Part shown: positions 55,419 through 63,605 of the stretch, one piece after another
Layout: every line of letters starts with the position of its first letter
Numbering within the stretch: the first letter of the stretch is position 1
Origin: Rhodovulum sp. 12E13
GTDB lineage: Bacteria; Pseudomonadota; Alphaproteobacteria; Rhodobacterales; Rhodobacteraceae
NCBI RefSeq assembly: GCF_003340565.1
Contig: NZ_QPLK01000009.1
Location: forward strand, 1-64,000
Direction: 5' to 3'
DNA: 64,000 nt
Translations under genes and position numbers: made by a program
The notes under the pieces: model-generated
The model's input: only the letters and a program-made list of their open reading frames with translations
Databases searched by the model: none
What the model was told of the DNA's origin: nothing

Positions 55419-56808
55419 TGCCGGCCATCGGCGTGTCGAAGGCCCCCGCCGTCATGCGCGCCAGCGGCCCCGAGCAGTGGAAGCCCTGGCAACGCCCCAT
55501 CGTCACCCGCGTGCGCCGCTTCAGCCCGGCGAGGCTGCGGGCGGGCAGGGGGCCCGACAGCGCCGCCTCGATCTCGCGCCGCGTCACCTGCTCGCAATGG
55601 CAGACGATCCCGCCGTTGCCGGCGCTCTCGTGGTCGCGCGGGGCGGCGACGGAGATGTTGCGCATCCGTGGCCAGGCCACCTCGTTCGGCGCCTGCCAGC
55701 CATGCCCCGCCTCTTCGGCCAGCCGCAGCACGTGCGCGGCGATGCCGAGCGCGGCGCTCAGACCCGTCGAGCGGATGCCCCCGACGGTGACGTAGCTGCC
55801 GCCCTCGTGCACCTTGATGCGGTAATCCTTTTCCTCCGTCGCGGGCCGCAGGCCGGCATAGACGGCCGTCACGTCATGCCCGGCGAGGGCGGGCAGGATC
55901 TCTTCCCCTTTCGCGCGCAGGGCGTCGAGCGTGGCATGGTCGAGGGGGGCGGTGGCACGGTCCTCCTGCTCTTCGGCGGTGGGTCCGACCAGCAGGTTGC
56001 CCCAGGCGGTGCGGCAGACGACGATCCCCTTGGTCAAGGCGGTCGGCACCGGCAGCAGGATGTGGCCCGCGAGCGCCGCCGCCGGCTTGTCGTAGACCAC
56101 GAACTGGCCCCTGCGCGGACGGATGGTGAAGTCGCGCCGGCCGATCAGCGCCTCGTCGAGAAGGTCGCCGTAAAGCCCCGCGGCGTTGATCACCAGCCGC
56201 GCCGAGACGTCCCCGCGCGTCGTGTCGAGCCGCCACAGGTCGCCCTCCCGCGTCCCGCCCTGCACCGCGCAGCCGCGCAACACCTCGGCGCCGTGCGCCA
56301 TCGCCTGCGTGAGGTAGGCGAGCGGCGCCGACCACGGGTCGATCAGCCCCTCGCGCGGCACCCGAAAGCTCGCGCGGAGCGAGGGCGCGAGATTGGGCTC
56401 GAGCGCCAGCGTCTCGTCGCGGGTGAGGGGGGCGACGTCGCTCACCCCGTTGGCGCGGGCCTGCTCCATCAGCGACGGCAGCGCCGCCTCCTGCTCGTCG
56501 GACCAGGCGACGACAAGGGCGCCCGAGCGGATCAGCGGCAGGCCGAGGCGCGCGTGGATTTCCTCGTATTCCCGGTAGCCCTCGGCGATGCAGGCCGCCT
56601 CGAGCGACCCCGGCGGCGCGTCGAAGCCGGTGTGCAGGATGGCGCTGTTGCCCTTCGAGGCGCCGTCGAGGATGTCGGGCGCCTTTTCCATCAGCACGAC
56701 CGCGGCGCCGGCGAGCGCGAAGCGCCGGGCGAGCGCGCAGCCGACGACGCCGCCGCCGACGATCGCCACGTCGAAGGGGCCGCGCGGCGGGGCGGGCTCG
56801 CTGGGCAT
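55411..56808 (-). CDS. FAD-dependent dehydrogenase with BFD-type [2Fe-2S] domain (GlpA-like)
   Basis: A 465-residue protein. Residues 12-375 are a DAO/GlpA-type FAD domain (VAIVGGGVVGCALARRFALA, then DILDGASKGNSAILHTGFDA and YVTVGGIRSTGLSAALGIAA). Residues about 400-450 form a BFD-like iron-sulphur domain with four cysteines (IVCHCEQVTRREIEAAL and RVTMGRCQGFHCSGPLA). Such proteins oxidise glycerol-3-phosphate or 2-hydroxyacids and hand electrons to a partner. It is first of the leftward FAD-FAD-kinase run and divergent from a DeoR regulator. A GlpC membrane subunit is missing. Confidence 0.85.
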   Translation of the reverse strand: MPSEPAPPRGPFDVAIVGGGVVGCALARRFALAGAAVVLMEKAPDILDGASKGNSAILHTGFDAPPGSLEAACIAEGYREYEEIHARLGLPLIRSGALVVAWSDEQEAALPSLMEQARANGVSDVAPLTRDETLALEPNLAPSLRASFRVPREGLIDPWSAPLAYLTQAMAHGAEVLRGCAVQGGTREGDLWRLDTTRGDVSARLVINAAGLYGDLLDEALIGRRDFTIRPRRGQFVVYDKPAAALAGHILLPVPTALTKGIVVCRTAWGNLLVGPTAEEQEDRATAPLDHATLDALRAKGEEILPALAGHDVTAVYAGLRPATEEKDYRIKVHEGGSYVTVGGIRSTGLSAALGIAAHVLRLAEEAGHGWQAPNEVAWPRMRNISVAAPRDHESAGNGGIVCHCEQVTRREIEAALSGPLPARSLAGLKRRTRVTMGRCQGFHCSGPLARMTAGAFDTPMAGNG

Positions 56809-56855
56809 GGCTCGACCTCCTCTCGGGCTGGGTCATCCGATAGATGGCACGCGCT

Positions 56856-56899
56856 GCCCGTTCCGTCAAACTCGGCGCAGCAATGATGCCGAAACGGGC
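56856..56899. promoter_or_regulatory. Possible DeoR operator in the divergent gap
   Basis: GCCCGTT (56856-56862) and AACGGGC (56893-56899) form an inverted pair 37 bp apart centre to centre, and a further AACGGA follows at 56908-56913. The spacing is longer than a simple dimer site, so looping or two separate half-sites would be needed. It lies between the GlpA-like gene and the DeoR gene, so it is well placed to control both. Confidence 0.35.
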
Positions 56900-56970
56900 A
56901 ATCCGAGAACGGAATGGGCGTTGACACGGGCACCCGTGCCGGGCTTCGTTGGGCGCCACAGGGGGTGAGC

Positions 56971-57726
56971 GTGAAACCGCGGGACAGGCAGGACAGGATA
57001 CTCCAGATCGTCCGGCAGGACGGCGCCGCCTCGGTCGAGGCGCTGGCCGAGGCTTTTTCGGTATCGGTCGAGACGGTCCGGCGCGACCTGCACGACCTCG
57101 CCTCGACCGGCGCGCTGCACAAGGTGCGCGGTGGCGCGCGGCGCATCCGGCTCGCCACCGAGGGCAGCTTCGAGGAGCGGCAGATGGAGCAGGCCGGGGC
57201 GAAAGCCGCCATCGCCCGCGCGCTGGCCGCCGCAATCGCCCCCGGCGACACGATCTTTCTCGATACCGGCACCACAACGCTCGCCTGCGCCGAGGAGCTG
57301 TCGCAGCTCGACGGGCTGACCGTCATCACCAATTCGGTCCGCATCGCGCAGCGGCTCGGCGCATCGGGGGGCGTGCGGGTCTTCGTGCTCGGCGGTGCGT
57401 GGTCGGCCGACAATGCCGAGACGGTCGGCCCGATGGCCATCGAGCAGATCGGCCGCTTTCAGGCCGACCACGCGGTGCTGGGCGTCGCCGCGATCGACGC
57501 CGAGGCGGGCGCGATGGACGCCGATTTCGACGAGGCCCAGATCGCCCATGCCATGATCGGCCATTCCCGCCACGTCATCGTGCTGGCGCATGCCGAAAAG
57601 CACGGGCGGCGCGCGGCCTTCCGCGTCTGCCGACTTGACGAGATCGACGTGCTGGTCTCCGATCAACGGCCGGAGGGGCACCTCGCCGCCGCGTTGGAGC
57701 GCGCGCGCGTCGAGGTCAGGTGCTGA
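56971..57726 (+). CDS. DeoR/GlpR-family transcriptional regulator
   Basis: A 251-residue regulator. The winged helix covers residues 1-60 (RILQIVRQDGAASVEALAEA, FSVSVETVRRDLHDLASTGA, LHKVRGGAR) and the DeoR sensor domain follows (GDTIFLDTGTTTLACAEELS, GLTVITNSVRIAQRLG, ADHAVLGVAAIDAEAG). These bind phosphorylated sugars or polyols. I use the GTG at 56971, which gives VKPRDRQDRI like family members; the ATG at 56914 would add 19 unusual residues. It is divergent from the FAD genes and just ahead of the TRAP genes, so it likely controls the island. Confidence 0.88.
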   Translation: MKPRDRQDRILQIVRQDGAASVEALAEAFSVSVETVRRDLHDLASTGALHKVRGGARRIRLATEGSFEERQMEQAGAKAAIARALAAAIAPGDTIFLDTGTTTLACAEELSQLDGLTVITNSVRIAQRLGASGGVRVFVLGGAWSADNAETVGPMAIEQIGRFQADHAVLGVAAIDAEAGAMDADFDEAQIAHAMIGHSRHVIVLAHAEKHGRRAAFRVCRLDEIDVLVSDQRPEGHLAAALERARVEVRC

Positions 57727-57740
57727 GGGGCGGGCGGGGC

Positions 57741-58253
57741 GTGAAACAGGCAATCGCGACATACGTGCGGGTCGTCGACCGCTTGTCCGACTGGGTCGGC
57801 ATCGTCGCCATGTACCTGATCTTCCTGATGATCGGCATCCTGCTGATGGATGCCGTCACGCGCAACGTCATCGACATCCCCGTGCACTGGGCCATCGAGG
57901 CCGCGCAGTTCACGCTGACCGCCTATTACTTCATGGGCGGGGCGGTGACGCTGAAGAACGACAATCACGTCCGGATGGATCTCTTCTACGAGAGCCTGTC
58001 GAGGCGCGGAAAGGCGCGGATGGACCTGATCACGATGGTCTGCCTCGCCTTCTACCTGTCGGTGCTGCTGTTCGGCTCGATCTCGTCGCTGAACTACGCC
58101 ATCGAGACGGGCGAGCGGCGGTTCTCGATGTGGAACCCCTCGATGATCCCGATCAAGTCGCTGATGGTGGCCTGCATCGTGCTGATGCTGCTCCAGACCG
58201 TCTCGCTGGTGTTCAAGCACTGGGCGACCCTGCGCGAGGAGGCGCCCGCGTGA
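57741..58253 (+). CDS. TRAP transporter small permease (DctQ-like)
   Basis: A 170-residue membrane protein with four helices (first VGIVAMYLIFLMIGILLMDA; last SLMVACIVLMLLQTVSLVFK) and the DctQ signature VKNDNHVRMDLFYESLSRRG-like stretch (here LKNDNHVRMDLFYESLS). The GTG at 57741 has GGGG upstream; a GTG at 57720 overlapping the DeoR stop is also in frame. Its stop overlaps the dctM GTG by four bases. The gene lies directly after the regulator. Confidence 0.88.
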   Translation: MKQAIATYVRVVDRLSDWVGIVAMYLIFLMIGILLMDAVTRNVIDIPVHWAIEAAQFTLTAYYFMGGAVTLKNDNHVRMDLFYESLSRRGKARMDLITMVCLAFYLSVLLFGSISSLNYAIETGERRFSMWNPSMIPIKSLMVACIVLMLLQTVSLVFKHWATLREEAPA

Positions 58254-59584
58254 CCAACGAGGCGACCGCGCTCCTGATGTTCGCCTCGATGATGGTGCTG
58301 CTGCTCACCGGGCAGCGGGTGTTCGCCGCCATCGGCTTCGTCGCCTCCGGCATGGTGCTGATGCTCTACGGCACGGGCGGCATCGAGATTCCGTTCAGCC
58401 AGGCCTTCAAGCTGTTCAACTGGTTCCCGATGCTGACGCTGCCCCTGTTCATCTACATGGGCTACATCCTCAGCGAGAGCGGCATCGCCGAAGACCTCTA
58501 CCGCATGCTCCACGTCTGGTTCGGGCGCATGGCGGGCGGGCTCGCCATCGGGACGATCCTGCTCATGGTCATCATCTCGGCGATGAACGGGCTGTCGGTC
58601 GCCGGCATGGCCATCGGCGCCACCATCGCCCTGCCCGAGATGCTGCGCCGGGGCTACGACAAGATCCTGATAACGGGGGTGGTGCAGGGCGGCTCTTCGC
58701 TCGGCATCCTCGTGCCGCCCTCGGTGGTGCTCGTGCTCTACGGCATGATCGCGCGCGAGCCCGTCAGCCAGCTGTGGCTGGCCGGCGTTTTCCCCGGCCT
58801 GCTGATGGCGACGATGTTCGGCATCTACATCTACGTGCGCTGCCGCCTGCAGCCCCACCTCGCCCCCACCGTCTCGGACGCCGATCTGAACATGCCGCTG
58901 GGCGAGAAGCTCAAGCTCCTGCGCGCGGGCATCCTGCCGTTCCTGATCTTCTTCACCATGACGGGCCTGTTCGTCATGGGGATCACCAGCCTCGTCGAGA
59001 GCTCGGCGGTGGGCGCCACGGCCGCCACGCTCGCCGCCATCGCCAAGGGGCGGATGAGCTTTCGCCTGCTGCACGAGACGGCGAAGAAGACGCTGGCCAT
59101 CTCGTGCATGTTCCTGTGGCTGATCCTCGCGGCGCTCGCCTTCGGCGCGGTGTTCGACGGCCTGGGCGCAGTGCGCGCCATCGAGGACCTGTTCATCAAC
59201 AACTGGGAGCTGACGCCCTGGCAGGTGATCGTCATGATGCAGCTCAGCTTCATCGTGATGGGGATGTTCCTCGACGACACCGCGATGCTGGTGATCGTCG
59301 CGCCGCTCTACGTGCCGCTGGTGCGCCTGCTCGACCTCGGTTTCGACAACACGCTGATCTGGTTCGGCATCCTCTACACGATGACCTGCCAGATCGCCTA
59401 CATCACGCCGCCCTTCGGCTATAACCTGTTCCTGATGCGCTCGCTCGCTCCGCCCGAGATCCGCCTGCTCGACATCTACCGTTCGATCTGGCCCTTCGTG
59501 CTGATGATGGCGGCGACGATCGCGCTGGTCATGATCTTTCCGCCGATCGCGCTCTGGCTGCCCCAGACCGTGAACGTGCGATGA
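58250..59584 (+). CDS. TRAP transporter large permease (DctM-like)
   Basis: A 444-residue membrane protein with about twelve helices; it is the ion-coupled channel of the TRAP importer. Recognised parts are FKLFNWFPMLTLPLFIYMGY, MNGLSVAGMAIGATIALPEM, GGSSLGILVPPSVVLVLYGM and the C-terminal CQIAYITPPFGYNLFLMRSL. It begins at a GTG that overlaps the dctQ stop (GTGA). The next gene is the binding protein, 63 bp on. Confidence 0.92.
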   Translation: MTNEATALLMFASMMVLLLTGQRVFAAIGFVASGMVLMLYGTGGIEIPFSQAFKLFNWFPMLTLPLFIYMGYILSESGIAEDLYRMLHVWFGRMAGGLAIGTILLMVIISAMNGLSVAGMAIGATIALPEMLRRGYDKILITGVVQGGSSLGILVPPSVVLVLYGMIAREPVSQLWLAGVFPGLLMATMFGIYIYVRCRLQPHLAPTVSDADLNMPLGEKLKLLRAGILPFLIFFTMTGLFVMGITSLVESSAVGATAATLAAIAKGRMSFRLLHETAKKTLAISCMFLWLILAALAFGAVFDGLGAVRAIEDLFINNWELTPWQVIVMMQLSFIVMGMFLDDTAMLVIVAPLYVPLVRLLDLGFDNTLIWFGILYTMTCQIAYITPPFGYNLFLMRSLAPPEIRLLDIYRSIWPFVLMMAATIALVMIFPPIALWLPQTVNVR

Positions 59585-59647
59585 GATGTCGAGCGACCCC
59601 AGAACGGCCCGCCAAGAGGCCGGCCCCATCAGCAGAGGAGTGACGTG

Positions 59648-60736
59648 ATGTCCGACCCCAAGACCCAATCCCCCTCCGAGCGTATCCTCGCCACGCGGCG
59701 GAGCTTTCTGAAGAAGGCCGGCCTCGGCGCCGGCGCGGCCGCCGCCGGCACGCTGGCCGCGCCCGCCATCGTCAAGGCGCAGGCCCCGATCCGCTGGCGC
59801 CTGCAGACCTATTCGGGCGCCCCGCTCGGCGCGCACGTCATCAAGCCGCAGGTCGACGCGTTCAATGCCGCGGCCAACGGCGAGATGGAGATCGAGCTCT
59901 ACTACGCCGACCAGCTCGTGCCGACGGGCGAGCTGTTCCGCGCGCTTCAGAACGGCACGCTCGACGCCGTGCAGTCGGACGAGGCGACGATGGCCTCGCC
60001 GGTCGACATCTCGGTGTTCGGCGGCTACTTCCCCTTCGCCACGCGCTACAGCCTCGATGTGGCGTCGATGTTCATGTATTACGGCCTCGACGAGATCTGG
60101 AACGAGGCCTATTCCGAGGTCGAGAACGTCACGTGGCTGTCGACCGGCGCGTGGGATCCGCTCCACGTCTTCACCGTCGACAAGCCGATCCGCTCGCTCG
60201 AGGACATGCGCGGCCTGCGGGTGTTCGGCGTGCCGACGGCGGGCCGCTTCCTCAGCCGCTACGGCCTGATCCCCGTGACCGTGCCGTGGGACGACGTGGA
60301 AGTGGCGATGCGCACCGGCGAGCTCGACGGCGTGGCCTGGTGCGGCTTCACCGAGGCCTACGAGGTCGGCTGGGCAGACGTGTGCAATTACGCCCTGACC
60401 AACTCGGTCACCGGCGCGTGGTTCGGCTCCTACTTCGCCAACACGGAAAGCTGGAACGCCGTGCCGCCGCACCTGCAGCAGCTCTACCGCACCACGATCG
60501 ACCAGTCACACTACTACCGAGCCGTCTGGTACTGGGGCGGCGAGGCGCAGCTGCGCACCCAGGGCGAGAAGATGGAGCTGACCTCGATCCCGGCCGAGGA
60601 ATGGGCGCAGGTCGTGCGCGACGCCTCCGAGTTCTGGGACGAGATCGCCGCCTCGTCGGATCGCGCCGGCCGCGTGGTGCAGATCTTCAAGGACTATGCC
60701 GCCGCGCAGGAGGCCGCAGGCTACCCCTACCGCTGA
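59648..60736 (+). CDS. TRAP transporter substrate-binding protein, Tat-exported (DctP-like)
   Basis: A 362-residue periplasmic binding protein. The N-terminus has a twin-arginine signal (ATRRSFLKKAGLGAGAAAAG, cleavage near VKAQA), so it is exported folded, common for TRAP P subunits with metal or cofactor needs. Mature motifs: ELYYADQLVPTGELFRALQN, LEDMRGLRVFGVPTAGRFLS with the likely carboxylate-binding Arg, and GELDGVAWCGFTEAYEVGW. AGGAG seven bases before the ATG decides the start. TRAP systems mostly carry organic anions; the ligand is not evident here. Confidence 0.9.
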   Translation: MSDPKTQSPSERILATRRSFLKKAGLGAGAAAAGTLAAPAIVKAQAPIRWRLQTYSGAPLGAHVIKPQVDAFNAAANGEMEIELYYADQLVPTGELFRALQNGTLDAVQSDEATMASPVDISVFGGYFPFATRYSLDVASMFMYYGLDEIWNEAYSEVENVTWLSTGAWDPLHVFTVDKPIRSLEDMRGLRVFGVPTAGRFLSRYGLIPVTVPWDDVEVAMRTGELDGVAWCGFTEAYEVGWADVCNYALTNSVTGAWFGSYFANTESWNAVPPHLQQLYRTTIDQSHYYRAVWYWGGEAQLRTQGEKMELTSIPAEEWAQVVRDASEFWDEIAASSDRAGRVVQIFKDYAAAQEAAGYPYR

Positions 60737-60834
60737 GCCTCGGCTCCGGCAGAGCATGGGGCGGGGCGCCATGCGCGCTCCGCCCTTCCGCGTGACAGAG
60801 GCCGCGCGACGCGGCGATACCGAAAGACCCCAGC

Positions 60835-62199
60835 ATGCCCGCCAACCTGACCTTCGAGGCGCTCCAGGGCGCCGTCGCCACCGGCGAGATCGACACCGTG
60901 CTGACCTGCATCGCCGACATGCAGGGGCGGCTGATGGGCAAGCGCTTCCACGCCGCGCATTTCGTCGATGGCGGCCACGACGAGACGCATGGCTGCGACT
61001 ACCTGCTGGCCACCGATATCGAGATGGTCACGGTGCCGGGCTATGCCGCGTCGAGCTGGGAACGGGGCTACGGCGACTACGTCCACAAGCCCGACCTCGC
61101 CACGCTGCGCCTTGTGCCCTGGCTGCCCGGCACGGCGATGGTGATGTGCGACGTGCTCGACCACCACACCCACGAGGAGGTGCCCCACGCGCCCCGTGCG
61201 GTGCTCAAGCGGCAGGTGGCGCGGGCGCGCGAGATGGGATTCGACGCGATGTTCGCCACCGAGCTCGAGTTCTTCCTGTTCGAGAAGAGCTTCGACGCGC
61301 TGTGGGACGAGGGATACCGCGAGCTGCAGACACTCGGGCGCTACAACCTCGACTATGCGATCATGGGCACGACCAAGGAAGAGACCGTGATGCGCGCCAT
61401 CCGCAACGGTCTCTACGGCGCGGGCATCCCGGTGGAGAATTCCAAGGGCGAGGCCGAGGCGGGGCAGGAAGAGATCAACGTGCGCTATTCCGATGCGCTC
61501 GACACCGCCGACATGCACGCCATCGTCAAGACCGGCTGCAAGGAGATCGCCAACGCCCACGGCCGCGCCTGCACCTTCATGGCGAAATACGCGACCGACC
61601 GGGCGGGATCGTCCTCGCATGTCCATCAGTCGCTGTGGAAGGGGGGAACGCCGGCCTTCTTCGACCCGGACGCGCCGCACGGCATGTCGGCCACGATGAA
61701 ATCCTACCTCGCGGGCCTTCTGGAGCACGCCGCGGCGACGACCTGTTTCCTCGCGCCCTACGTCAATTCCTACAAGCGGTTCACCGAGGGCCTGTTCGCG
61801 CCGACCAAGGCGGTCTGGTCGACCGACAACCGCACCGCGGGTTACCGCGTCTGCGGGGAGGGAACGAAGGCCGTGCGCGTCGAGTGCCGCGTGGGCGGCG
61901 CCGACCTCAACCCCTACCTGGCCCTTGCCGGCCAGCTCGCCGCGGGCCTCGACGGCATAGAGCGGGGCCTCGAGCTCGAGCCGGAACTCTCGGGCGACAT
62001 GTATCAGGCGCAAGACGCCCGCGAGGTGCCCCGGACGCTCCGCGACGCGGCCGAGGCCATGGCGGGCTCGGCCATGCTGCGCGCGGCGATGGGCGACGAG
62101 GTGATCGACCACTACCATCGCGCCGCGCTTTGGGAGATATCCGAGGCCGACCGAGTCGTCACCGACTGGGACGTGAAGCGTGGTTTCGAGCGGGCCTGA
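60835..62199 (+). CDS. Glutamine-synthetase-like gamma-glutamyl ligase
   Basis: A 454-residue member of the GS superfamily, of the PuuA/IpuC/GlnA4 kind that joins glutamate to an amine using ATP. Metal and glutamate residues are in FATELEFFLFEKS, GQEEINVRYSDALD and SSSHVHQSLWKGG; NSYKRFTEGLFAPTK and RVECRVGGADLNPYLALAGQ follow. The Asp50 loop that binds ammonium in true GS (FDGSS-type) and the Tyr adenylylation motif are absent, so ammonia is unlikely to be the natural acceptor. It follows the TRAP genes and precedes the two dehydrogenases. Confidence 0.88.
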   Translation: MPANLTFEALQGAVATGEIDTVLTCIADMQGRLMGKRFHAAHFVDGGHDETHGCDYLLATDIEMVTVPGYAASSWERGYGDYVHKPDLATLRLVPWLPGTAMVMCDVLDHHTHEEVPHAPRAVLKRQVARAREMGFDAMFATELEFFLFEKSFDALWDEGYRELQTLGRYNLDYAIMGTTKEETVMRAIRNGLYGAGIPVENSKGEAEAGQEEINVRYSDALDTADMHAIVKTGCKEIANAHGRACTFMAKYATDRAGSSSHVHQSLWKGGTPAFFDPDAPHGMSATMKSYLAGLLEHAAATTCFLAPYVNSYKRFTEGLFAPTKAVWSTDNRTAGYRVCGEGTKAVRVECRVGGADLNPYLALAGQLAAGLDGIERGLELEPELSGDMYQAQDAREVPRTLRDAAEAMAGSAMLRAAMGDEVIDHYHRAALWEISEADRVVTDWDVKRGFERA

Positions 62200-62216
62200 C
62201 CCCACGGGAGATACCG

Positions 62217-63605
62217 ATGACCAGGACGATCCAGTGCGTCTCGCCCGTCGACGGGCGGGTCTATGCCGAACGGCCGGCGCTCTCGACCGAGGCGGCCGAT
62301 GCCGCCGCGGCGCGGGCAAGGGCGGCGCAGGGGGGCTGGGCTGCCCTGCCGCTTGACGAGCGCATCGACAAGGTGCGCGCGGGCGTCGCCGCGCTGAAGG
62401 ATGCGCGCGATGCCATCGTCGAGGAGCTGGCGTGGCAGATGGGCCGCCCGGTGCGCTACGGCGGCGAGTTCGGCGGCATCGACGAGCGGGCCGAGTACAT
62501 GGCGGGCATCGCCGAAGAGGCGCTGGCGCCGCTGATCGCCGAAAGCTCCGCCACGTTCGAGCGGCGGATCGAGCGGGCGCCGCAGGGCGTCGTGTTCGTG
62601 ATCGCGCCGTGGAACTACCCTTACCTGACCGCGCTCAACACGATCGTGCCCGCGCTGATCGCGGGCAACGCGGTGGTTCTGAAACATGCGAGCCAGACAC
62701 TGCTCGTGGGCGAGCGCATCGCCGAGGCGCTGCACAAGGGCGGCGTGCCCGAAGGCGTTTTCCAGAACGTGGTGCTCGACCATGCGGGCACCGAGCGGCT
62801 GATCGCCGCCCGCGCCTTCGACTTCGTCAACTTCACCGGGTCGGTCGCGGGCGGCCGCGCCATCGAGCGCGCCGCCGCCGGCACCTTCACCGCCACGGGG
62901 CTCGAGCTTGGCGGCAAGGATCCGGGCTATGTCATGGAGGATGCCGATCTCGACTGGGCGGTCGACGTGCTGATGGACGGCGCGATGTTCAACTCGGGCC
63001 AGTGCTGCTGCGGGATCGAGCGCATCTACGTCCACCGGCGCCACTACGACGGGTTCGTTGAACGGGCCGTCGAGTTCGTCAACAGGCTTAGCCTCGGCAA
63101 CCCGCTCGAGGCGGAGACGACGCTGGGGCCGATGGCCCACGCCCGCTTCGCGGCCACCGTGCGCGAGCAGACGGAAGCGGCGGTGGCAGCCGGCGCCACG
63201 CCCCTGATCGAGCGGCAGAACTTCCCGCAGGACGACGGCGGTGCCTACCTGATGCCGCAGGTTCTGGTGGGCGTCGACCACTCGATGCGCGTGATGCGGG
63301 AGGAGAGCTTCGGCCCCGTCGTCGGCATCATGCCGGTCGAGGGCGACGACGAGGCGCTCGCGCTGATGAACGACAGCGATTACGGCCTGACCGCCTCGCT
63401 CTGGACGGCCGACCCCGAGCGTGCGCTGGCCCTCGGCCGGCGGATCGAGACGGGCACCGTGTTCCTCAACCGCGCCGATTACGTTGACCCGGCGGTGTGC
63501 TGGACGGGTTGCAAGGATACCGGGCGCGGCGGCGCGATGTCGGTGCTCGGCTACCACGCGGTGACGCGCCCACGCTCCTACCATCTGAGAAAGGTCAAGG
63601 GATGA
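62217..63605 (+). CDS. NAD(P)-dependent aldehyde dehydrogenase
   Basis: A 462-residue ALDH-superfamily enzyme. Asn and substrate channel in FVIAPWNYPYLTALNTIVPA, the glycine motif [17 protein letters not shown], general base in LELGGKDPGYV, catalytic Cys in FNSGQCCCGIERIYV, and EESFGPVVGIMPVEGD. GGGAG seven bases before the ATG. It would turn an aldehyde into an acid; in context probably a gamma-glutamylamino-aldehyde. It overlaps the alcohol dehydrogenase start by four bases. Confidence 0.92.
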   Translation: MTRTIQCVSPVDGRVYAERPALSTEAADAAAARARAAQGGWAALPLDERIDKVRAGVAALKDARDAIVEELAWQMGRPVRYGGEFGGIDERAEYMAGIAEEALAPLIAESSATFERRIERAPQGVVFVIAPWNYPYLTALNTIVPALIAGNAVVLKHASQTLLVGERIAEALHKGGVPEGVFQNVVLDHAGTERLIAARAFDFVNFTGSVAGGRAIERAAAGTFTATGLELGGKDPGYVMEDADLDWAVDVLMDGAMFNSGQCCCGIERIYVHRRHYDGFVERAVEFVNRLSLGNPLEAETTLGPMAHARFAATVREQTEAAVAAGATPLIERQNFPQDDGGAYLMPQVLVGVDHSMRVMREESFGPVVGIMPVEGDDEALALMNDSDYGLTASLWTADPERALALGRRIETGTVFLNRADYVDPAVCWTGCKDTGRGGAMSVLGYHAVTRPRSYHLRKVKG

